Part shown: positions 25,513 through 33,851 of the stretch, piece by piece
How positions within the stretch are numbered: position 1 is the stretch's first letter
Layout of the letters: every line of letters starts with the position of its first letter
Origin: Paracoccus tegillarcae
GTDB taxonomy: Bacteria; Pseudomonadota; Alphaproteobacteria; Rhodobacterales; Rhodobacteraceae
NCBI RefSeq assembly: GCF_002847305.1
Contig: NZ_CP025408.1
Span: 2,005,001 to 2,069,000 of the forward strand
Reading direction: 5' to 3'
Length of the DNA: 64,000 nt
Notes under the pieces: model-generated
What the model saw: the letters and a program-made list of their open reading frames with translations, nothing else
Told to the model about the DNA's origin: nothing
The model's database searches: none
Program-made: the position numbers and the translations under genes

Positions 25513-27090
25513 ATGTTCGAAGAACCCTATCTGGCACCCTGTGCCACGAATTATCAACAACTGACACCACTGAATTTCCTGCGCCGCGCATTGCAGGTTC
25601 ATGCCGACCAGCCCGCCGTCATCTGGCGCGACCTGACCCTGACCTACACGGAATTCGGCACGCTGGTGCGCCGTATGGCCCATTGGTTGAAATCGCAGGG
25701 CATCAGTAGGGGCGATGTCGTTTCGCAGGTCCTTGGCAACCGTCCCGAACTGCTGGCCGCGCATTTCGCCGTGCCGGGCATCGGCGCCGTGCTGAACACC
25801 GTAAACACCCGGCTGAACGCCGATGAGATCGCGTATATCCTTGATCACGCGCAAAGCCGGCTGCTGATCGGCGATGCCTCCACGCAGGCGGCTGTGGACA
25901 ACACTGCGACGCCGACCGTGGCGCTGTGTTCCGCGCCCGGTGCAGGCGACGGGCTGGACCTGTTCGCGGGCGGTCTGGCCGAGGCCGATCTGGACGATGC
26001 CCCCGCAACGGAAACCGCCGCCATTTCGCTGAATTATACCTCGGGCACCACCGGCAAGCCAAAGGGTGTCGTCTATACCCATCGTGGGGCCTATCTGAAC
26101 GCGCTTGGCAATGTCGTGGCGCTTGGGTTCGACGACCGGACCCGGTATCTTTGGACGCTGCCGATGTTTCACTGCAACGGCTGGACGCATACATGGGCGG
26201 TCACGGCGGCGGGCGGGACGCATGTCTGTCTGGACGCGATCGTCCCGCAGACGATGGTCGATCTGATTACCGTTCACAGCATCACCCATATGTGCTGTGC
26301 GCCGGTCGTTCTGTATATGCTGCTGGAACATATGACCGATCCGGCGGGGCAGCGCGTCAAGGTCGGCACCGGCGGTGCGGCTCCAACACCCGCGCTGATC
26401 GCCCGGATGGAAGAGCTGGGTTTCGAGATCGTCCATCTTTACGGCCTGACCGAAAGCTATGGCCCGGTGACACTGAACGATCCGGTCTTTGAATCGGGCA
26501 CCGATCTGCAGCAGCGCGCGAAACGTCTGGCCCGCCAGGGATTGCGGCATCAGACCACGGGCGGCGTGTTCGTTCTGGACGATGCGGGCGTCAACGTGCC
26601 TGCCGACGGCGAAACCGTGGGCGAGATCGCGCTGTGCGGCAATACCCTGATGGCCGGCTATTACCGCGACCCCGAGGCCACGGCCGAGGCACTGGGCAGC
26701 GGCGTGTTCCGCACCGGCGATCTGGCCGTTCTGCACCCAGATGGCGAGATCCAGATTCAGGACCGCGCCAAGGATATCATCATCTCGGGCGGCGAGAATT
26801 TCTCCAGCCTCGAAGTCGAGGCCGTGCTGCACCAGCATCCCGATATCCTGCTGGCCGCCGTGGTCGCCGCCCCCGATCCCAAATGGGGCGAAACGGCCTG
26901 GGCCTTTATCGAGGTCAAATCCGGCTGCGACACCGATCCGCAGGCGCTGGAACAGTTTTGCCGCGCGCAGCTGGCCGGGTTCAAACGCCCCCGCAAATTC
27001 ATCCTTGGTCCCTTGCCCAAGACCGCGACCGGCAAGGTCCAGAAATTCGCATTGCGCCAAAAGGCGAAGGAGATGACCGATGAGCAGTGA
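25513..27090 (+). CDS. AMP-forming acyl-CoA synthetase/ligase
   Basis: A 525-residue ANL-family ligase activating a carboxylic acid to its CoA thioester via an acyl-AMP. Motifs: YTSGTTGKPKGVVYTHRGAY (P-loop), LPMFHCNGWTHTWAV, HLYGLTESYGP, GVFRTGDLAVLHPDGEIQIQ, and the catalytic Lys region PRKFILGPLPKTATGKVQK. The MFHCNGW signature is seen in medium-chain and methylthiopropionate-type ligases. It probably activates the acid imported by the TRAP system encoded downstream. GGAGGAGG precedes the ATG, and the stop overlaps the kinase start by 11 bases. Confidence 0.93.
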   Translation: MFEEPYLAPCATNYQQLTPLNFLRRALQVHADQPAVIWRDLTLTYTEFGTLVRRMAHWLKSQGISRGDVVSQVLGNRPELLAAHFAVPGIGAVLNTVNTRLNADEIAYILDHAQSRLLIGDASTQAAVDNTATPTVALCSAPGAGDGLDLFAGGLAEADLDDAPATETAAISLNYTSGTTGKPKGVVYTHRGAYLNALGNVVALGFDDRTRYLWTLPMFHCNGWTHTWAVTAAGGTHVCLDAIVPQTMVDLITVHSITHMCCAPVVLYMLLEHMTDPAGQRVKVGTGGAAPTPALIARMEELGFEIVHLYGLTESYGPVTLNDPVFESGTDLQQRAKRLARQGLRHQTTGGVFVLDDAGVNVPADGETVGEIALCGNTLMAGYYRDPEATAEALGSGVFRTGDLAVLHPDGEIQIQDRAKDIIISGGENFSSLEVEAVLHQHPDILLAAVVAAPDPKWGETAWAFIEVKSGCDTDPQALEQFCRAQLAGFKRPRKFILGPLPKTATGKVQKFALRQKAKEMTDEQ

Positions 27091-28108
27091 TCTTGATCTT
27101 GCTGCGCTGGAAGCATGGCTGACCGAAAAGCTGTCGGGGAAGTCCGGGCTGGAGGTCTCTCAAATCTCGGGCGGGCAGTCGAACCCGACCTATCAGGTGA
27201 TCTTCGGCGGCGACCGTTTTGTCCTGCGCATCAAGCCGCCCGGCCCCTTGCTGCCCGGTGCCCATGCGATCGAGCGTGAATACCGCGTCATGAACGCGCT
27301 TGGTCCGACCGATGTGCCGGTGCCCAATGTGCGCTGGCTGGAAGAGGACGAAACCGTGTTGGGCCGCCCCTTTTATGTCATGGACTGGCTGGATGGCCGC
27401 GTCTTTTCGGATTGCTCGTTGGAAGGCGTCAGCCCGGCTGACCGGCGCGAGATGTATCTGGACACGGCCCGCACGCTGGCGCGACTGCATGCGGTGCGAC
27501 CTGATCAGATTGGCCTTGGCGATTACGGCAAGCCCGGAAATTACTTTGAACGCCAGATCGCGCGCTGGTCGCGCCAGTGCCGGGAATCGACCGGGACGCG
27601 CATCCCCGCGCTGGACACGCTGACCGAATGGGTTGCCGACAATTGCCCGCCCGACGATGGTGCGGTGGCGATCAGCCATGGCGATTTTCGTATCGGCAAC
27701 ATGATGTTCCACCCGACCGAACCGCGCGTTGTCGGTGTGCTGGATTGGGAGTTGTCTACCCTTGGCCATCCGCTGGCCGATCTGGGGTTCTGTGTGATGC
27801 CATGGGCCAGCGCGCCCGATGAATATGGCGGCATTCTGGGCACCGATTGGGCCGAAGCCGGCATCCCCACGCTGGAGGAATTCGCCGCCGAATATCAGGC
27901 CTGCGCCATCAACGATATTCCGCTGACCACCTTCCACCGCGCCTTTGCCCTGTTCCGCTTTGCCGCGATCTTCGTCGGCATCGCCGACCGCGCCCGCAGC
28001 GGCAATGCCGCATCCAGCGAGGCCGCAGATCTTGCGCCGCTGGCGGGCAAATTCGCACAGCGCGCGCTGGATATCATCGACCAGTCCGCACACGGGGGTG
28101 CAAGATGA
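27080..28108 (+). CDS. Aminoglycoside-phosphotransferase-fold kinase of the ACAD10/11 N-terminal type
   Basis: 342 residues: ISGGQSNPTYQVIFGGDRFV, LRIKPPGPLLPGAHAIEREY, FYVMDWLDGRVFSD, the catalytic loop ISHGDFRIGNMMFHP and the metal-binding VLDWELSTLGHPLADLGF. This wording follows the kinase half of human ACAD11 almost step by step. That half phosphorylates the 4-hydroxyl of 4-hydroxyacyl-CoA so that the dehydrogenase half can eliminate phosphate. LvaA is the analogous Pseudomonas kinase; I see no LvaB-like small partner here. It overlaps the ligase gene by 11 bases and the TRAP small permease by 4, so all are translationally linked. Confidence 0.9.
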   Translation: MSSDLDLAALEAWLTEKLSGKSGLEVSQISGGQSNPTYQVIFGGDRFVLRIKPPGPLLPGAHAIEREYRVMNALGPTDVPVPNVRWLEEDETVLGRPFYVMDWLDGRVFSDCSLEGVSPADRREMYLDTARTLARLHAVRPDQIGLGDYGKPGNYFERQIARWSRQCRESTGTRIPALDTLTEWVADNCPPDDGAVAISHGDFRIGNMMFHPTEPRVVGVLDWELSTLGHPLADLGFCVMPWASAPDEYGGILGTDWAEAGIPTLEEFAAEYQACAINDIPLTTFHRAFALFRFAAIFVGIADRARSGNAASSEAADLAPLAGKFAQRALDIIDQSAHGGAR

Positions 28109-28635
28109 TCCGCCGTTTGATCCGTGCCATCGACCGGCTGAACATCGCCATTGGGCAAGGCGTCAGCTTCCTGATCTGGATCGGCATCGCGGTCCTGTGT
28201 TTCGAGGTTGTCGCGCGCTATGTCTTTGATGCCCCCACCATCTGGGCGCATGGCTATACGCAGCGCATCTTCGGCTCTTACTTCATCCTCATCGGTGCCT
28301 ACACGCTGGTGCAACGCGATCATGTCCGCGTCGACATCCTGCTGACGCCGGAACCCTCGCGCCGCAATTCCGCACTGGATCTGATCAACTATGCCTTTCT
28401 GATCCTGTGGGGCGCCGTCCTGACCATCGAAGGCTGGCGCTTTTTCCTTGATGCCTGGAAATGGGCCGAGGTCGATGACAGCGCGCTGCGTCATGCGATG
28501 TGGCCGCCGAAACTGGCGCTGTTCATTGGCAGCCTGCTGATCACCCTTCAGGGCGTGAACGAGGCGGTCAAGTCCATCCTCTACCTGATCTCTCCCAAAG
28601 ATGCCGAACAGGAGGCCGCGCGCCATGACACCTGA
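28105..28635 (+). CDS. TRAP transporter small permease (DctQ type)
   Basis: A 176-residue membrane protein with four likely transmembrane helices, including ISFLIW-type N-terminal helix GVSFLIWIGIAVLCFEVVAR, and the family motif FEVVARYVFDAPTIWA followed by GAYTLVQRDHVRVDILL. It is the small subunit that holds the large permease and allows sodium-driven uptake of organic acids delivered by a periplasmic binding protein. I start at ATG 28105, which overlaps the kinase stop by 4 bases; a longer upstream frame is a shadow of the kinase gene. The stop overlaps the large permease start by 11 bases. Confidence 0.92.
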   Translation: MIRRLIRAIDRLNIAIGQGVSFLIWIGIAVLCFEVVARYVFDAPTIWAHGYTQRIFGSYFILIGAYTLVQRDHVRVDILLTPEPSRRNSALDLINYAFLILWGAVLTIEGWRFFLDAWKWAEVDDSALRHAMWPPKLALFIGSLLITLQGVNEAVKSILYLISPKDAEQEAARHDT

Positions 28636-29920
28636 GATCCTGACCTATGGTATGTTCGGCATGCTTTTGATCTCCATCATCTGCGGCGTGTCACTGTCGT
28701 TCGCGATGGGCGGAACGGCGGTCATATTCGGCTATCTGATCTATGGTCCGAACGGGATGTATTCCATCGTTTCGGCGGCGTTCAGCGGCATGTGGTCGAT
28801 CCTGCTTTCGGCGATCCCGCTCTTCACCTTTATCGGCGTCGCCCTGGCCAAATCGCGCATCGCCAGTGACCTGTATCACGCCTTCTACCTGTGGTCAGGG
28901 CGGATGCCGGGCGGGCTGCTGTTGGGCACATCGGGCTTTGCGGCAACCCTGTCGGCGATGACGGGCAGTTGTGCCGCCTCGACCATCACCACGGGCATGG
29001 TCGGCATTCCGGCGATGGATCAGCGCGGTTATGATCGCGGGTTCGTTCTGGGCACGATCGGCGCGTCGGGTACGCTTGGTATCCTGATCCCGCCCTCGAT
29101 CACGCTGATCCTGATCGGGATGCAGACGGGCCAATCCATCGGCCGGCTGTTTCTGGGCGGTATGATCGCAGGGATGATCGTGCTGGCAGCCTTCATGATC
29201 CATGTCTGGCTGCGCAGCCGCATGAACCCGGATCTCGCGCCCACCATCGGTGAGACGCCGCCCATGCGCGAACGTCTGGCCTCGCTGAAATCGGTGATCC
29301 TGCCGGTGCTGATCATCCTGTCAGTGCTGGTCTCGATCTTTCAGGGCATCGCAACCCCGACCGAGGCGGCGGCCATCGGTGCCGCCGCCGTGACCTTGTC
29401 GGTCGCGCTGCGCGGAGAGTTGAACTGGACCTATATCAAAGAGGTCAGCTTCACTACGGCATCCGTCACCGGCATGGTGATCTGGATCGTCTTCGGCGCA
29501 ACCGCCTTTACCGCCATCTATGGCAGCGGCGGCGGCACTGCCTTCATGCAGCAGGTGTTAAGCAGCATCAGCTCATCGCCCTGGATCACCATCCTGCTGA
29601 TGCAGTTGATCACGCTGATCCTGGGCATGTTCCTGGACCCGGTGGGGATCATTCTCTTGGTGCTGCCGATCTTTTTTCCGATCGTCGTGCAGCTTGGCTT
29701 TGACCCGATCTGGTTCTGCATCCTGTTCCAGCTGAACCTATGCATCGGCTATGTCTCGCCGCCTTTCGGCTACAACCTGTTCTATCTGAAAATGCTCAGC
29801 CCCAAGACGCCGATCACCCAGATCTATGGGGCAGTGCTGCCCTTCCTGCTGCTGATGCTGGCTGTCGGCGCGCTGCTGTTTGCCTTTCCGCAACTGATCA
29901 CGGCCACAACCGGCGCGTGA
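28625..29920 (+). CDS. TRAP transporter large permease (DctM type)
   Basis: A 431-residue, 11-12-helix carrier. Signature segments: SAIPLFTFIGVALAKSRI, SGFAATLSAMTGSCAASTIT, GTLGILIPPSITLILIGMQT, IATPTEAAAIGAAAVTLSV and QLNLCIGYVSPPFGYNLFYL. These are standard for the DctM subunit that carries solute across the membrane with sodium. It lies between small permease and binding protein in the canonical order. The substrate cannot be read from the permease; the operon context points to a carboxylic acid. Confidence 0.95.
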   Translation: MTPEILTYGMFGMLLISIICGVSLSFAMGGTAVIFGYLIYGPNGMYSIVSAAFSGMWSILLSAIPLFTFIGVALAKSRIASDLYHAFYLWSGRMPGGLLLGTSGFAATLSAMTGSCAASTITTGMVGIPAMDQRGYDRGFVLGTIGASGTLGILIPPSITLILIGMQTGQSIGRLFLGGMIAGMIVLAAFMIHVWLRSRMNPDLAPTIGETPPMRERLASLKSVILPVLIILSVLVSIFQGIATPTEAAAIGAAAVTLSVALRGELNWTYIKEVSFTTASVTGMVIWIVFGATAFTAIYGSGGGTAFMQQVLSSISSSPWITILLMQLITLILGMFLDPVGIILLVLPIFFPIVVQLGFDPIWFCILFQLNLCIGYVSPPFGYNLFYLKMLSPKTPITQIYGAVLPFLLLMLAVGALLFAFPQLITATTGA

Positions 29921-29950
29921 CGCCCCCAATCAACAGAGAGGAGATCAAGA

Positions 29951-31003
29951 ATGACCGATAAACACACAAGGCCATCGCGCCGCCATTTCCTGACCGGAAC
30001 CGCCGCCGCAGCCGCCGCAACAGCACTGGCCGCGCCGCCCGCCATCGCGCAGGGCACGACCACTTGGCGGATGCAGACCCACTGGCCGACCGGCAACTGG
30101 TATTACGAGGATGTTTTCGTCAAGTTCTGCAATCGCATAACCGAGGCGACCGGCGGCGAATTGACGGTCGAGCCGGTTCAAAACGACGGGCTTGTCCGCA
30201 CGGGCGAGGCATTGGATGCCGTACGTCGCGGTTTGCTGGAAAGCGCCTTCATCTATCCGGCCTACTGGATCGGCCGCATCCCCGCCGCCGCCCATCTGAA
30301 TGGCTTTATCGGGATGTGGGACAAGCACGAGGAAATGGCCGCTTTCATGTATGAAGTGGGCGCGCTGGACATCATCCGCGAGGCTTATGCCGCGCAGGGG
30401 GTCTATCAGGCCGGGCCGGTTTCCTATGCGGGACTTGCGCTTTATTCGAACCGTCCCCTGCGCACCACCGCCGATTTCGAAGGCTGGAAGGTGCGTTCGA
30501 CCGGGCCTGCGGCCGATGTCTTCGTCAAGATGGGCGCGACGCCCGTGTCCATCCCCGGTGCGGAGTTGTATCAGGGCCTGCAAACCGGGGTTGTCGATGG
30601 CGCGCATTGGGGCTCGACCTCGACTGGGTGGGGGATGAACCTGCAAGAGGTGAACAAATACATCGTCCGCCCCGATCTGGTGGGCCATCTGAACGGCGAG
30701 GTGATCGTCGGGCTGGACACATGGAGCAAGATCAGCCCCGAGCTTCAGGTGATCTTCAACGAAATCGTCCGCGCGACGTCAGCCGATGCCAGCGCGCATT
30801 TCCTGTATCGCGACATGACCTATTCACAGCAATTCGTTGATGAGATGGGCGGCGAACTGACCCAGCTTGACGACGAGGCGCTGGAAAATCTGCGCCGCTA
30901 TTCGCTGGAGGTCGTGGACGAATATTCCGCCAAGGACCCGGAGTATTGCGGCAAGCTGGGTCCGATGCTGCACGATTTCCAAAAACTGCGCGGTTTGGTC
31001 TGA
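29951..31003 (+). CDS. TRAP transporter periplasmic solute-binding protein (DctP type)
   Basis: 350 residues with a twin-arginine signal (RPSRRHFLTGTAAAAAATAL, cleavage after AIA), so export is probably through Tat in the folded state. The mature part follows the DctP fold: TWRMQTHWPTGNWYYEDVFV, GWKVRSTGPAADVFVKMGAT with the Arg that normally binds the substrate carboxylate, and SIPGAELYQGLQTGVVDGAH. WGSTSTGWGMNLQEVNKYI resembles the subgroup binding larger or mandelate/keto-acid-like ligands, but I cannot be specific. It is the last gene of the operon, followed by a terminator at 31029. Confidence 0.93.
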   Translation: MTDKHTRPSRRHFLTGTAAAAAATALAAPPAIAQGTTTWRMQTHWPTGNWYYEDVFVKFCNRITEATGGELTVEPVQNDGLVRTGEALDAVRRGLLESAFIYPAYWIGRIPAAAHLNGFIGMWDKHEEMAAFMYEVGALDIIREAYAAQGVYQAGPVSYAGLALYSNRPLRTTADFEGWKVRSTGPAADVFVKMGATPVSIPGAELYQGLQTGVVDGAHWGSTSTGWGMNLQEVNKYIVRPDLVGHLNGEVIVGLDTWSKISPELQVIFNEIVRATSADASAHFLYRDMTYSQQFVDEMGGELTQLDDEALENLRRYSLEVVDEYSAKDPEYCGKLGPMLHDFQKLRGLV

Positions 31004-31028
31004 CCCATCCGCGCCATCGCGAGATGAT

Positions 31029-31058
31029 CCGGGCACCTATTGGGGCCCGGTTTCTTTT
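31029..31058 (+). terminator. Intrinsic terminator of the TRAP/acyl-CoA operon
   Basis: CCGGGC (31029-31034) pairs with GCCCGG (31045-31050), with two more inner G-C pairs possible, and TTTCTTTT follows. Confidence 0.8.
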
Positions 31059-31061
31059 GCG

Positions 31062-31565
31062 TTATTCTGCCGCGCGTTTGGGCAGAACCCAATTCGGGCG
31101 CGGGAAGTGGCAGGTATAGCCGTTGGGGATGCGTTCCAGATAGTCCTGATGCTCGGGCTCTGCCTCCCAGAAATCGCCGACGGGCTCGACCTCGGTCACG
31201 ACCTTTCCTGGCCACAGGCCGGATGCATCGACATCGGCAATCGTGTCCAGTGCCGTCTGATGCTGAGCCTCGTCCACATAGTAGATGGCCGAGCGATAGC
31301 TTTCGCCCCGGTCATTGCCCTGACGGTCCTTTGTTGTCGGATCGTGGATCTGGAAGAAAAATTCCAGGACCTCGCGATAGGTGATGCGGTCGGGGTCAAA
31401 GATGATCTCGATCCCTTCGGCATGGGTTCCATGGTTGCGATAGGTCGCATTGGCCACATCGCCGCCGGTATAGCCTACGCGGGTTACCTGAACACCCGGC
31501 AAGCGCCGGATCAGATCCTGCATTCCCCAGAAACAGCCACCGGCCAGAACGGCTCGTTCGCTCAT
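31062..31565 (-). CDS. msrA: Peptide-methionine (S)-S-oxide reductase MsrA
   Basis: Repairs the S form of oxidised methionine in proteins. The 167-residue protein carries the catalytic [17 protein letters not shown] (Cys11), [20 protein letters not shown] and the substrate-pocket motif [17 protein letters not shown]. There are no cysteines after Cys51-type positions other than the one in YTCHFPRP near the end, a possible resolving residue. It lies 3 bases behind msrB, so the two stereospecific reductases form an operon. Confidence 0.96.
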   Translation of the reverse strand: MSERAVLAGGCFWGMQDLIRRLPGVQVTRVGYTGGDVANATYRNHGTHAEGIEIIFDPDRITYREVLEFFFQIHDPTTKDRQGNDRGESYRSAIYYVDEAQHQTALDTIADVDASGLWPGKVVTEVEPVGDFWEAEPEHQDYLERIPNGYTCHFPRPNWVLPKRAAE

Positions 31566-31568
31566 TGC

Positions 31569-32009
31569 TTAACCCTCCACCTGATCAAGATAATCGCCAT
31601 AGCCTTCGGTCTGCATCTGATCTTTCGGCACAAAGCGCAGGCTGGCCGAGTTGATGCAGTAACGCAGCCCGCCCTGATCGCGTGGGCCGTCGGGGAAGAC
31701 ATGGCCCAGATGGCTGTCGCCATGGGCGGAACGCACCTCGGTCCGCACCATCCCGTGGCTGTCATCGCGCAGCTCGTTCACATGCGCATCGACGATGGGC
31801 TTCGAGAACGACGGCCAGCCGCAGCCCGAATTGAACTTGGCGCTGCTGGCGAACAGCGGCTCGCCCGAGACGATATCGACATAAAGGCCCGGCTCGAAAT
31901 GACCGTCATACTCGCCGGTAAAGGGCCGCTCGGTCCCGTTTTGCTGGGTCACCCGGAACTGTTCCGGCGTCAGGCGGGAAACGGCGTCGTCAGACTTCGT
32001 GTAACTCAT
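31569..32009 (-). CDS. msrB: Peptide-methionine (R)-S-oxide reductase MsrB, zinc-less form
   Basis: Reduces the R form of methionine sulfoxide. Over 146 residues it shows the recycling Cys in [13 protein letters not shown] and the catalytic Cys in [12 protein letters not shown], plus [14 protein letters not shown]. The two CxxC pairs that bind structural zinc in E. coli MsrB are absent: the corresponding segments read [13 protein letters not shown] and [12 protein letters not shown]. The fold must be stabilised otherwise, as in other zinc-free MsrB proteins. It is the first gene of msrB-msrA. Confidence 0.95.
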   Translation of the reverse strand: MSYTKSDDAVSRLTPEQFRVTQQNGTERPFTGEYDGHFEPGLYVDIVSGEPLFASSAKFNSGCGWPSFSKPIVDAHVNELRDDSHGMVRTEVRSAHGDSHLGHVFPDGPRDQGGLRYCINSASLRFVPKDQMQTEGYGDYLDQVEG

Positions 32010-32114
32010 CTGTGGTTCCCCATATTTTCATGGTCAGGCATGTAGGCAGCCCCGGCCTGGATTCCAGAGCCCCTGCGCGGCGATCCTCCTGTGACGCCAC
32101 GGAAGCGAACGGCC

Positions 32115-32489
32115 CTATTGCGCCACGACGGCCTGCGCCTTTCGGTTGGCTTCCAGTTCGGCCATCAGCGCCTCGATCCGGCGTTTGCGGTTCTGGGCCT
32201 CAGCGATCAGGGCGATTACCGTCTCGCGCTTGCGGGCCAGCAGCGCCAGCGCATCAGTGCAGGACACGATGTGATCGCCGCCTTGCATCTCGACATCGCC
32301 GATTTCGCGCAGGGTAAAGCCCAACCCCTGCGCCTGTTCGATGAATTGCAACAGGGTGATCAGCGTTTTGGGATAGTCGCGATAGCCGTTGGCCCCACGA
32401 TCCGCGGGCGGAATGATCCCCTGACGTTCATAGAACCGGATGCGTGACGTGCTGACACCGGCGGCTTTTGCGATCTCGCCGATTTTCAT
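32115..32489 (-). CDS. MerR family transcriptional regulator
   Basis: 124 residues starting MKIGEIAKAAGVSTSRIRFY, the standard MerR winged helix, followed by ERQGIIPPADRGANGYRDYP and a long dimerising helix (about residues 75-115). There is only one cysteine, in DHIVSCTDALALL, so metal binding through a cysteine pair is unlikely; this resembles the one-cysteine or ligand-binding MerR groups that respond to aldehydes or drugs. It diverges from an Old Yellow Enzyme gene, and the shared promoter has the 19-base spacer that MerR proteins act on. Confidence 0.9.
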   Translation of the reverse strand: MKIGEIAKAAGVSTSRIRFYERQGIIPPADRGANGYRDYPKTLITLLQFIEQAQGLGFTLREIGDVEMQGGDHIVSCTDALALLARKRETVIALIAEAQNRKRRIEALMAELEANRKAQAVVAQ

Positions 32490-32500
32490 GATCCGAGCCC

Positions 32501-32531
32501 TTGACCTTAAACCTAGGTTCAAACCCTATAT
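32501..32531 (+). promoter_or_regulatory. MerR-type promoter with 19-base spacer and central palindrome
   Basis: TTGACC (32501-32506) and CTATAT (32526-32531) are separated by 19 bases, two more than optimal, as in promoters that MerR proteins activate by twisting the DNA. AACCTAGGTT (32510-32519) is a perfect palindrome at the centre of the spacer. The transcript would start about 25 bases before the flavin oxidoreductase ATG at 32563. Confidence 0.8.
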
Positions 32532-32562
32532 AGGCTGCGAACCAAAGACAAGGATCGCAGAC

Positions 32563-33840
32563 ATGTTCGATACATCGACCCAACCGCTGCTGTTCCAGCC
32601 CCTGACGCTGCCGAACGGCCAGACCATCCCCAACCGCATCGCCAAAGCCTCGATGGAGGAGAATATGGCCGACGCCAACCACCTGCCGGGGCCCGCGCTG
32701 CTGGGTCTTTACCGGCAATGGGGCGATGGCGGCGCGGGCATGATCCTGACGGGCAATGTCATGGTCGCCGCAGACGCCGTGACCGGACCGGGCGGTGTGG
32801 TGCTGGATGCGCAGCAGCCGCTGGCCCCGTTTCGCGCATGGGCCGAGGCGGGGCGCGCGCGGGGCGCCCGGCTGTGGATGCAGATCAATCATCCGGGCCG
32901 TCAGGTCTATGCAAAGACCAATCCCGAAGCCATCGCCCCGTCGGCGTTGCCGGTCGAGATGGGCGGGTATTCCGACCTGTTCACCAAGCCCCGCGCCATG
33001 ACCGAACATGACATCGACCGCGTCATCGACCAATTCGCGACGACCGCCGCGCTGGCGGAAAAGGCGGGGTTCGATGGTGTCGAGATCCACGCGGCGCATG
33101 GCTATTTGCTCAGCCAGTTCCTGTCGCCGCTGACCAACCGGCGGACGGATCAATGGGGTGGCAGTTTGGAAAACCGCGCCCGGATCGTGATCGAGATCGT
33201 CCGCGCGGTGCGGGCGCGTGTCGGCGCCGGCTTCGGTGTGGGGGTCAAGTTGAACTCGGCCGATTTCCAGAAGGGCGGCTTCGATGCCAAAGATGCGGCG
33301 GCAGTTGTGCGTCTGCTGAACCATGAGGCCGTGGATCTGGTCGAGATTTCAGGCGGCAGCTATGAAAGCCCGGCCATGCATGGTCGCCCGCAGCAGCAGG
33401 CCAAGCGTGCCAGCACCCGCAAACGTGAAGCCTATTTCCTCGATTTCGCTCGAGACATCGTGGCGGTCGCCGATATGCCGATCATGGTGACGGGCGGTAT
33501 CCGCAGCCGTGCCACCGCCGAAGATGCGCTGTCGCCCGAAGATGGCCGCGCAGGCGTGGCGATGGTCGGTATCGCGCAGGCGCTTGCCTATGCGCCCGAT
33601 CTGCCGAACCGCTGGAAGCGAACCGAGGATGTGATCGACGTGCCGCGGGTCGAATGGAAAAGCAGCCTTGCCAGTGTGGCGACCATGGCGCTAACCAAGC
33701 TGCAATTGCAGCGGATGGGGCGGGGCAAGAAACCCACCTTCAGCGCATGGGCGCCGTGGGTAATGGTCCGCGATCAGCTGAGGACCCGCCGGTTGAACAC
33801 CGGATACCGAAACTGGCTGCGCAAACGCGGCCAGGCCTGA
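32563..33840 (+). CDS. NADH:flavin oxidoreductase of the Old Yellow Enzyme family
   Basis: A 425-residue FMN-dependent TIM-barrel protein that should reduce activated double bonds such as those of enones or nitroesters. Segments: FQPLTLPNGQTIPNRIAKAS, AGMILTGNVMVAA, LWMQINHPGRQVYAKT, GFDGVEIHAAHGYLLSQFLS, PLTNRRTDQWGGSLENRAR and MVTGGIRSRATAEDAL. The His-Gly-Tyr segment and NRRTD/WGGS motifs are diagnostic. It carries an extra tail of about 60 residues after the barrel. It is first in an operon with the DJ-1-like and decarboxylase-like genes and is probably induced by the MerR protein. Confidence 0.92.
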   Translation: MFDTSTQPLLFQPLTLPNGQTIPNRIAKASMEENMADANHLPGPALLGLYRQWGDGGAGMILTGNVMVAADAVTGPGGVVLDAQQPLAPFRAWAEAGRARGARLWMQINHPGRQVYAKTNPEAIAPSALPVEMGGYSDLFTKPRAMTEHDIDRVIDQFATTAALAEKAGFDGVEIHAAHGYLLSQFLSPLTNRRTDQWGGSLENRARIVIEIVRAVRARVGAGFGVGVKLNSADFQKGGFDAKDAAAVVRLLNHEAVDLVEISGGSYESPAMHGRPQQQAKRASTRKREAYFLDFARDIVAVADMPIMVTGGIRSRATAEDALSPEDGRAGVAMVGIAQALAYAPDLPNRWKRTEDVIDVPRVEWKSSLASVATMALTKLQLQRMGRGKKPTFSAWAPWVMVRDQLRTRRLNTGYRNWLRKRGQA

Positions 33841-33851
33841 ACGACCGATCC

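Noticed and set aside
25243..27060. A 605-codon reverse frame opposite the acyl-CoA ligase
   Set aside because: Shadow of the ligase gene; no ribosome-binding site or recognisable motif.
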